Positions 57,001-64,000 of a DNA stretch of 64,000 nucleotides are shown here, in pieces (position 1 is the stretch's first letter; the number at the start of each line of letters is the position of its first letter). A model generated the notes under the pieces. It had not been told where the DNA came from. It was given only the letters and a program-made list of their open reading frames with translations, and searched no databases. The position numbers were made by a program, and so were the translations under genes. The stretch is from Bimastos eiseni (lineage: Eukaryota; Annelida; Clitellata; Crassiclitellata; Lumbricidae): NCBI GenBank assembly GCA_959347315.1, contig OY365810.1, forward strand, positions 16,052,500-16,116,499, written 5' to 3'.

Positions 57001-60000
57001 GAAAAAGAATATACAGGTGCTGTGCCTGAGATTACGCAATGAGGGAGACTTTGCAAGACTTTAATTAAAATCATAATCGTAAGTTAAAATCTAAATTTTG
57101 TAGGCATATATCAGAGTGGCTGCCAGATTGAGAAAACGCAAAACGCTCAACGACGTAATACGACAGCTGTTGACCAAGAAGAGGGTGCACTCTAGAGTCT
57201 ATGGCCTACTCTTGTCACAGTCTGGTGACAATATCTGGTGCAGCATAAAATATTATGAAGTATTGAAAATAGACCGGTTAAGAATGGAACTAAAGTTTGA
57301 TGGAAAAGAGCAGAATTTGGCAGCAGAGAACACGATTCATGATAATAGCATTTATTCCTAACATTAGATTAGCGTGACATGCATTTTATCTTTGTCAGAT
57401 AAGTCATTGAAAGTTAAAACTATATGGCATAGGCCATCTACATAGTCTGTGCGATATTGTCAATGTCACTTAGCATTGTAGAAACTACTTCACCATTTGT
57501 ACAGACGACGTCACCATTTGTACGTTAGCTTAGTCGACACCAAAAGTAATTATTATTGTCAACAGGGATTGTCAATAGAAAAACATTTTCATTCCCAGCT
57601 GACAAACTTCAAAGGCATTGCAGCCTCCGTGTTCAGCTCAACTTGTTTTAATTAACTTCTGGTCTTAAATCAAAGTCGGTGGAAAATCTATTTTGTGGTC
57701 GCTGAATGATCCCGAGTTTCGTGCAAAAGCCTTTCTTTGCGAAAGAGAGGGAGGGAGGGAGGGAGGGAGGGAGGGAGGGAGGGAGGGAGGGAGGGAGGGA
57801 TGGAGGGAGGGAGAAGTCATCGGGGATGAGAGACAGAGACACCTAAAGACAAAACGAACGCCGTAGGAAACCCTGTCAGAGGACAAGCAGCTGCAGTCAA
57901 CGACCACTGAAGATGAAGTCGATGTCAATTCAGATTTTTAATTCAGATCAGTCAACATTGAAGACCATCCTGTCTCTGTCACTGCACAGTCAGAGTATCT
58001 ACACACATACATGTACACATACAAATACACGCAAAAACACACACATACATTTACACACATATAATATATAGATATATGTCCAAGAAACAGTCAACTTCCA
58101 ACACGGTCCTCGTCCTTACATCTAATTATCGCTTAATGAACAGTCAAGGAAGCTACGTACGTAAAAGTTCACCAGTCACCAATTAAACTGACTAATTGTA
58201 TTTAAGATGCTAAATACGCCTAATTAAAAGCAAATCAGCCTCAAGAGAAATTCATGACCGAAGAAAATATGGAATTGACTTTAAATTTCATAATAAACAA
58301 TTCAATGCTTAATCACCCATTCACCCAAAAAGACATCCAACCAACAAAAACCAAGTCATGCAGGTCAGAGTTGCGTTTGATGTAAAGTTGTCGCATAACT
58401 CACACATTAAGCCACATTCATTCTTCTTTGGTCAAATCCAGACAATGTTGACTAATTGCTTTATAAATTTTGTCGAACGTGATTGCATTATCACCATACA
58501 AGTGAGCGTTCTGCCACGGTTGTGTGTCCCAAGTTTCTAAAGAAACTATTTTTGTGAAAACACTATAGCCGTGGGTCAAGTCTTAACCTACTAGGCAAGG
58601 TTTAGTCTACTTTTTGCCTGATAGCAGTCACTTCAATATCAGTTGACTTAAAAGTTTTTTAAATCGTTAATCACAGCCAAGCGAAAGAGCAAGGCAATCC
58701 AAGGCAACATACATATATATATACCAGCTTATTCACGTGCGCTATAGTCAACATTCGTTCTACATTTATTGAACCTCATCCATCGACTCGTCGTTGCTAA
58801 CAACGACCTGGCTTCAGATTCGTTGCCTGGCAACGCAGACCCAATCAGAAGCATTGGCGAGAAACGCCGGCAAGTGTGTGGCGCCCTTTTCACAAAAGAA
58901 ATGAGGCATAAAATCCGTTGGTCGTTTCAAGGGTGTAAGAGAATGTCGACATGGTACGTCATTAGCCAGGGTGGTCTTTTGCAGGACGACCTTTATGAAA
59001 GCCGTTTGTAACGCAGAGAAAACTGCAAGCATATGGGAAGGGCGAACAAGTAGAGGAATTATCGTTCTGACCAGAGAACCATAGCAGGCAAATGAAGACA
59101 CGACGACGAACCGAAGCTGAAGTTCGGCTACGATTTCGATCTGTGAAAGTGAGACTAATCACTTCCGGTATCCTGTCGTCAGAATATCACACTCTACTCT
59201 ACTGTTCGTTACTTCTTCTTCTCTTCCTTCTTCTTCTTCCCTTCTTTTCCTTTTCTTCTTCTCTGCCCTCTTCTCCATCACCTTCTCCTTCTTCTTTTCT
59301 CGTTCTTCTCCTCTTTCTTTCGACTGTTGTTTATTTATATCTTCGTATCTTTCCAAGGGCGTCAGATGGAAGCAATATGTTCTATGTATGGGTCCATATG
59401 TGGACTCGGGGTACTATATGGGCGCCACGTGGGAATGGTGACATAAGCTGGTGCCCTGCGTCTGGCTTTCGAGTGGCGCTTTAGAAGTTTGGAGATTACA
59501 ATTACGAAGCGATGGTCGCGATATGAAACGGATGAAGATGAATCCGCTGCGTCAAATCAAATGAGCTGCCAAAATTGGTAGTCCGATTAAGGGCAGAATC
59601 CGGGTTCCACAGAGTCAAAGGCCTTTTCTTCATATGACCATTTCTTCCCTTCTCCAGATAACCTCTGTTTGTTTGAATCTGCTCTTAAACTTTCCTCACC
59701 CCAACTGAATCCCTCTTCTCAATGAAAGGCTGCCCGCTTTTAGGCAACGACTCTCATGTACACAACAGCAGATAAAGTTAACCCATTAATGCATAAATTT
59801 TTCCATGGTGCTATTTATTATCACATGTCTTCAGACTAAAAAATAAGAGATCAAGTGCTAAAAAAATGTTTTTCGTGAAAAGAAATGAAGAATAAGTGTC
59901 CTTGAAAAGGGACGCTTTGCGTTACAGAGCACAGATAAATTCCATTCTAATATTGTGAAAAATGTGGTGTCCTTAAAAATGGACGCTATGCAGTACTAGC

Positions 60001-62714
60001 AACACATGTTGCTTTCTAGCTATAAAATGCAAGCTGATAATTTATACCAGCTGACTCTGGCTTGGCTTCAGTGAACACAGCTGTTTATATATATATCCAC
60101 GGCTCTAGCCATTGTTTCATCATATGAATGTTTTAATCGTTGCTCGACTGAATTTAAAACAGACGACCCAAACTACAAAGACCGACCATAAACTGTAAAG
60201 ACTAATCCCGACTTCATTTTGACAACATAACGAATAAAATGACTATTTCAAACAAAAGAAGGGAAGGAATTACTATTTTAGACAAAACAGTCGATGGAAT
60301 TAAAATTTTCAGACAAAAGAATTAAATGAATAAATAGAATTATAATATTAGACAATGACTATTTTCAGGCAAACGAAATAATAAAATAATCACTGTTAGA
60401 CAAAAGAATGAATGAACCACTGATGGGAAAAAATTACTGGAGCTACTGGAATATATGTCAAGAGTTATATAAGTTTGAAATTCTGCGGATTAAATAGGAC
60501 AATAAACAAGCTTACAATTTTATTGGGTTTAGCTAACCATCTAGTAGTCAGGGTTTTTGTTCAAGCAAGTATTGCGAAAATGACTATAGTCAAATCTATT
60601 CATATCTACAATTTATTAAATTATGTGCCAGTAACACTGTCTATGATTCAAAATTTATATCATGATATCAAATCAGAATTCATTCGTTCAGATCTTGTTT
60701 GCTATGAAAATTTGCTACTAAACTAGAGCGCGTTTCTTTTATTTAAAAAAAATAATTCAATTTTCAATTCAATTTTATTGCTTCCAATAATAAAAAACAC
60801 AATTTCTCCATTATGCAAGTACAAGTGAGAATCAGTCTTAGTAGCAGTATACAGGAGGTCCGAAAATTAGTTTAAAAAATTTAAAATTCTTTTAATAATA
60901 AATCCACAACTCATATAGATGGAACACATCTTTTTAATAACGCAAAGCTTCTGAGTCCGTTCGTATAATAAGATGAAGGTTTTTCGACTGGCTTCTGTAA
61001 TCCTTTAACGGACGAACGAACGGATACTATAATGTATTGGAAACCTATGCGGCTCTTCATCGTCGTTAAAGGGTTAAGCATTACTTTACGTCATGTAATG
61101 CTCACTGTGAGTTTTCGTAATGGCTTCTTTGCTAGCCAGCTAAGATATCTAGCTCTTATTAGCTGTGGACGATACATATTTAGAAATTATAAGACCGTAA
61201 TCGCCTACCTTGCTATTACTCGTTATATTATTATTATTATTATTATTATTAACCTTATCTCAGTTCACCGTCACAAAACTAATTAAGCTTAAGTAATGAA
61301 GGACTGTAGTCGGAGAAATGACTGTATAAGAGTTGGGGAACCGAAACTGACAGAAATAACGGCAACCAACGATGATGATGATGATGATGATAATGACGAT
61401 GATGATGATGACGACGACGACGACGATGATAATGATGATAAACCTTCTCCTGCAGCACACTCCATATGCTATAATCAACTGGGTTAAGATCCGGTGAATT
61501 CGGCGGCCACAGCGTTGGCGGGATGAAGTCGGGCGTCTCTGGCTCCAGAAGAGAGACGGTGCCGCGTGCTCCATGCGCTGGGGCGCCATCTTGTTGAAAG
61601 ACAAAAACCTCGCCCAGGGATATCCGGCGCATGTCTGGCAGTAGCTTCTGGGCAAGAAGGTTGTGCGATAGTATGCCTCATTCACTTTGACACTCGGCTC
61701 GATGAAATGGAGTTCAGTGCAGCCAAGCTTCGAGACGTCGACCGACACCATCACCGACTTGCTGAATGTCGGTCTTGCTTGAAGAAGCCTGTTTTCGTTG
61801 ACGTTATTCACCGGATCTTAACCCAGTCGACTATAGCATATGGAGTGTGCTGCAGAAGAGGATTTACTGCTCCAGAATTGCCAACGTCGATGAACTCAAA
61901 ACGCGTCTGATCGACGATTGGGCGCGCGTTGACCAGTCGACCGTTGACGCTGCTATCGGTCAGTGGCGTCGCCGTCTAAGCGCTTGTGTTGGGGTGAACG
62001 GGGCACATTTCGAGCACCAATTCTAACACTTTTAAGCAGATCTGTCATAACAATTAAAAACTCTGCTAAGTAAATCTTATTTTACTTTACTGCGTGCTAA
62101 TTCAGTCGTCAGATAGTCGAAAGTAATAAAATGCAAGCGTTGTTGTATCAAAAATAGGTACATCTGTGCTTAACAAGGTAGTGCGGTGATATGAGTCAGT
62201 TGAGGCGTAAAATTTATATATAGCATAAAATTTCAGCCATTTTTTTGCCATCTACCTACCAACAGGTAATACAAATTTTGGGAATTTTACGAAGTTCTGA
62301 CAGAAACAACTTTGCACAGTTTATTTTGAGACACAGTGTATATGTAAGGTGTACTTCAGAACATTTGATTTCTTAACGCGCACCGACAGAATTTTTTCCC
62401 TTACCGCTATCTTTCCCGTTGCTTACCTTGAAGCACCTGTCTCTCTGGTAATATGGTGACAGTTCCTTCTGCCGCCCATTCCTGCTCCTTGACGACGACT
62501 GTCTTGGCTCCCCAGCTGTCACTGGCCAACCAATAGAAGGAGTCCGTCAGTTGAAGAGAGATGCTGGCGTTGATCAACCGACGACTGTTGTCCTCGTTAA
62601 CGAACATGACGACGACTCTGGCCTTCGCTGTCTCAAGCAACTCTCCGAGGATCTTCGTGAAGAACTCGGTCGTTGCCTCGCGAGGAATCTTCAACGACTT
62701 ACTTATACAGATGC
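48739..62714 (-). CDS. GRM2/3-like: Metabotropic glutamate receptor, group II type, 5' end beyond the window
   Basis: Class C G-protein-coupled receptor for glutamate; group II members couple to Gi/o at synapses. Six coding exons are present in transcript order: 62714-62427, 56901-56761, 54621-54427, 53150-53024, 50564-49637, 48957-48739. All phases agree (1-1, 1-1, 1-1, 1-2, 2-0, 0-stop). They total 1898 nt, about 631 residues, against about 870-900 for a full receptor, so the N-terminal signal and lobe 1 exons lie to the right. Visible parts: lobe 2 of the Venus-flytrap domain, the nine-cysteine domain starting SVCSEPC, the seven-helix bundle and a tail of about 45 residues. ENFNE-x-K, FTMYSTCIVWLAF and LFQPHKNV are mGluR hallmarks; LFQP-x-KNV favours group II. 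The tail ends NPSQS. Confidence 0.95.
48970..49040. repeat. ATC trinucleotide run beside the mGluR terminal exon
   Basis: CATCATCAT run starting about 15 nt upstream of the terminal exon on the transcribed strand. Confidence 0.95.
49500..49580. repeat. GA/AGAC-rich microsatellite in the last mGluR intron
   Basis: GAGAGAGA and GACAGAGA runs. The surrounding 49320-49580 is purine-rich (AGAAGAACAGA). Confidence 0.93.
49637..50564 (-). CDS. mGluR exon: cysteine-rich domain and helices 1-6
   Basis: Starts LSIEMPMLQWKH, then SVCSEPCQKGQVKK and CCWVCIQC (cysteine-rich linker), then the membrane bundle: SPWAVVPVIFSSVGILLVV, ASGRELCYVLMAGMLMCYLM, TKTNRISRIFNRG, SQLAICFCLVSVQIIGA and IPENFNETKYIAFTMYSTC. 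Donor TTCAAG|gtcaac, phase 0. The acceptor TTGTGCAG|G is preceded by GAT/GGT trinucleotide repeats instead of a clear polypyrimidine tract, and the frame is open upstream through that repeat, so the exon start rests on phase and family match. Confidence 0.93.
50570..50775. repeat. ACC/ATC trinucleotide cluster against the 7TM exon acceptor
   Basis: CACCACCACC (50608-50632) then ATCATCATC (to 50655) and further CATCATC blocks. It starts within 10 nt of the splice acceptor of the exon ending at 50564. Confidence 0.96.
50776..52440. other. mGluR intron, part without coding
   Basis: Contains the SINE-like fragment at 51183 and a short GTGTGTG run at 51300. No exon pattern recognised. Confidence 0.5.
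51183..51250 (+). mobile_element. Possible tRNA-like SINE fragment
   Basis: TTAAAGAGCTCGGTCTGTAA and GGTTTCGAGCC (B-box-like) suggest a tRNA-derived head. No obvious tail. Located in the mGluR intron between 50565 and 53023. Confidence 0.35.
52560..52720. repeat. GAT/GAC trinucleotide region
   Basis: GATGATGATGATGAAGACGACGACG and onward CGATGACGATGA units. Frames encode poly-Asp or poly-Met artefacts. Confidence 0.95.
53024..53150 (-). CDS. mGluR exon: end of ligand-binding domain
   Basis: Reads NAGNRIEFNANGDAKGRYTI then YIIIGNWTDT, matching R-x-x-F-x-x-NGD-x-x-GRY and the V/IG-x-W motif. Acceptor GGCCAG|GT (phase 1), donor GACAC|gtacga (phase 2). The frame stays open past the donor through an ACC-rich repeat. 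Confidence 0.9.
53225..53300 (-). repeat. GCGCC-family tail copy
   Basis: TTCATTCATTAAGAGG then AATGTAAAGCGCTTCTCAAAG and CTACTCAG resemble the other tail copies. It lies just outside the acceptor side of the mGluR exon 53024-53150. Confidence 0.4.
53840..54200. repeat. AGAC/GA microsatellite complex
   Basis: CAGACAGACAGA, GAGAGAGA and CAGAGACAGAGA blocks, about 200 nt downstream of an mGluR exon in transcript direction. Confidence 0.97.
54427..54621 (-). CDS. mGluR exon: FVVDAVYALAHA block
   Basis: Reads YDQEGIVPFVVDAVYALAHA, then CNGRRFCDAVDPPDGATLL and AFIRNTTFIG, matching the conserved DAVYA-x-AHALH region. Acceptor GTTGCAG|GT, donor CATCG|gtagga; phase 1 at both ends. Confidence 0.95.
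55510..56566 (+). mobile_element. Short mariner-type element with transposase scrap
   Basis: Terminal inverted repeats: CAGGGTGGGCCAATCAAAGT at the left and GAGGGTGGCCCAAAACAAAG on the minus strand from the right end. Similarity continues through TTACC/CATCA and TTTTTTG, and TA flanks each side. At about 56050-56257 the plus strand reads LNSLDYHLWGALLEKYHNLR then TIRELEVAFKLIWE, a transposase C-terminus. It is an internally deleted copy in the mGluR intron between 54622 and 56760. Confidence 0.82.
56761..56901 (-). CDS. mGluR exon: FDDYF / NPWF block
   Basis: Reads FDDYFTRLKPRLNERNPWFV then EFWESLFNCKY, a conserved mGluR block. Acceptor TTCAAAG|GT, donor GTTCAG|gtcagg; phase 1 at both ends. 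Confidence 0.95.
56902..57734. other. mGluR intron, part without coding
   Basis: No transposon or exon pattern recognised. Confidence 0.45.
57735..57812. repeat. GGGA tetranucleotide repeat with G-quadruplex potential
   Basis: About 18 near-perfect GGGA units on the plus strand, each supplying a G3 tract. Confidence 0.95.
57813..60820. other. mGluR intron, part without coding
   Basis: Includes a CTT/TTC polypyrimidine tract (59205-59345), two direct copies of GTGTCCTTxAAAA(G/T)GGACGCTxTGC (59896 and 59970), and AGACAAAAGAA-type degenerate repeats (60250-60420). No gene recognised. Confidence 0.5.
61366..61440. repeat. GAT/GAC trinucleotide run
   Basis: GATGATGATGATGATGATGATAATGACG and onward; it borders the minus-strand mariner fragment. 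Confidence 0.95.
61447..61811 (-). pseudogene. mariner transposase fragment, minus-strand arm
   Basis: Minus strand reads SVMVSVDVSKLGCTELHF, then a frameshift and EVFVFQQDGAPAHGARG, ETPDFIPPTLWPPNSPDLNP and VDYSIWSVLQEKV. These are the second and third catalytic-aspartate blocks of a mariner-like transposase. The reading abruptly ends at a GAT-repeat, and the last 60 bp reappear inverted at 61800-61860. Confidence 0.85.
61803..62026 (+). pseudogene. mariner transposase C-terminus, plus-strand arm
   Basis: Plus strand reads PDLNPVDYSIWSVLQKRIYC, then NVDELKTRLIDDWARVDQST and WRRRLSACVGVNGAHFEHQF followed by TAA, a complete mariner transposase C-terminus in one open frame. It is head-to-head with the minus-strand fragment, implying an inversion or two facing copies. 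Confidence 0.88.
62427..62714 (-). CDS. mGluR exon: ligand-binding domain, lobe 2 start
   Basis: Reads GICISKSLKIPREATTEFF, ARVVVMFVNEDNSRRLI, SFYWLASDSWGAK and AAEGTVTILPERQ, matching the GICIA / ARVVV-x-F / SD-x-WGAK / AEGAITI blocks of mGluRs. Acceptor ATTTCAG|GC, donor TTCAAG|gtaagc; phase 1 at both ends. The preceding exon (FARTVPP region) is not in the remaining 1.3 kb. Confidence 0.95.
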
Positions 62715-64000
62715 CTGAAATGCAACAGCAATGCATACTGGTCACTGCTAAAACTACTGTCAGGGCTCGTGGATAAGTTGGTGCCCCACACCTTGACTTT
62801 AGAGTAGCGCTTCATAAGTTTGAAATCCACGCTTACGATTAGGCAAGTGATGTCTACCGATGATAGCAAAAAACGTCAAAAGCAAGAAATCTTGGTTGGA
62901 TTCGGTCGAACCCAGTCGATGTTCTATAGAGATATTGAAGAACAATTTATCTGGAGGATACCAACGCACGTTTCCATAGCGTCGGAGTGAGGTATCGAAA
63001 GAATAAGGTAGCAACAGAATTAGGTACAGATGGAGTTGAAGTTGGGATTGAATTATGTAAAATGGGATGAGGCAGTTATGAATTGAAGTAGCGATGGGTG
63101 AATCAGTGATGGAAAGAGGTAGCTATGAATTGGGGTAGCTAAGGAATGGAGTAGCTATTGAATGGAGTATCGATGAAGTGAGGTAGTGATGGAATTATGT
63201 ATGGATGGTTGAGGCGGAGATGAGGTGAGGTAGCGATGGGTGAATGAGGGATGGAAGGAGATATACAGCGGTGAGTGGAGTGAGGTAGGAGGAATGGAAA
63301 GAGATGCTGTCGGCGGTAAGAGACGGACTGCATCTCTGCGTCGACTGGAAAATCTAATCACCTCCTTCTGCGCTACTTTGATGGCCCACGATGCGTCGTC
63401 ATCGTCGTCGGTCGCTACAGAAGGCTCAAGATTTCGCCTGCAATTGGCATCGTCTGCGCTCGATCGTTTTCTCAATGCAATTACCAGACGCTATCTGCTG
63501 CTCGCAATATGTCCATCGAAGCCTCATTCATCGATTTCATCGCAAGACTTAATTCGCAAACCCTCGAGGCCGTAAGATGAAATTCTCTCCAAACGTTCTT
63601 GGTCGACGCTGTCCATTCGGTAATTGTCTTGAACGGTTTTGCTGTATACGCTTGTTGCCCCGAGTGTTTCGCTTGCTCATAATTCTCATTCCTAAGTTTG
63701 ATTAGCTAAACGAAATGAGATACACTAATAGCTAATTTACTATGTGTGTCGATAACATCATAGACTGCAAAGGAAATGACTAAAAAATCACCAAATGCAA
63801 CATGTCGGCATCATAAATTATCATGCCCCGTTTTCAGGAGTAAAACTCAGATGGATTTACTTTATAGCAATGTTTTCTACTCGAACACTGAGTACTTATA
63901 ACTCAGCTATTTGGCCCAACTTCTCTTCTTTATTCATCTTCTACAGGAATATTACTCCTCTATTACAAACTCTTTGCTTCTGCCTTTTCCACAATCACTA
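62715..64000. other. mGluR upstream intron, no further exon found
   Basis: 63030-63250 is a degenerate GGxAxTGAxGTAGCxATG repeat of about 20-25 bp. The block expected next in mGluRs (aromatic-A-R-T-V-P-P) was searched for by eye on the minus strand and not seen, so the next exon is probably beyond the window. Confidence 0.5.

Noticed and set aside
63155..63600. Possible upstream mGluR exon (MKSMNEASMDILRAADSVW-type frame)
   Set aside because: No match to the conserved mGluR lobe 1 or FARTVPP blocks and no convincing acceptor in the right phase.

Overview
This is eukaryotic DNA from an animal, most likely a marine invertebrate deuterostome (my best guess is an echinoderm or hemichordate). Genes are split by introns with consensus GT-AG sites. 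Introns and intergenic DNA are full of microsatellites, minisatellites and decayed transposons. One retrotransposon has a Ty3/gypsy-type pol with integrase ahead of reverse transcriptase, the arrangement known from deuterostome Gmr1-like elements. The species call is inference.

Two neural genes lie in tandem on the minus strand. The first (coding 32573 down to 6543) is a complete L1-family cell adhesion molecule (L1CAM / NrCAM / neurofascin / neuroglian type). I rebuilt 24 coding exons whose splice phases all agree: 3882 nt, 1293 residues, with signal peptide, six Ig domains, five fibronectin III domains, one membrane helix and a short tail carrying an FGEY motif and an ankyrin-binding FIGxY motif. 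The second (62714 down to 48739, with its 5' part beyond the right edge) is a metabotropic glutamate receptor of group II type. Six exons are present, covering lobe 2 of the ligand-binding domain, the cysteine-rich domain, the seven-helix bundle and a short tail.

Region by region: 1-6.5 kb is intergenic DNA downstream of the L1-family gene, with minisatellites, a large hairpin and the 3' end of a non-LTR retrotransposon. 6.5-32.6 kb is the L1-family gene; its introns hold CR1/L2-like LINE fragments, an inverted repeat flanking exon 20, a splice-donor-like tandem array after exon 10, and a duplicated FN3 half-exon. 32.6-48.7 kb is intergenic: tandem duplications, a mariner-family element split by a gypsy-type fragment, a hAT-type element with an expanded 24-bp minisatellite and an 8-bp target duplication, and SINE-like sequences. 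48.7-64 kb is the mGluR gene, with two more mariner remnants in its introns and trinucleotide repeats against its exon borders.

Both genes encode neuronal surface proteins: one an ankyrin-linked adhesion molecule, the other a G-protein-coupled glutamate receptor. I see no sequence evidence that they work together beyond sharing strand and neighbourhood. All exon models come from reading splice sites and domain motifs by eye, without transcript data.
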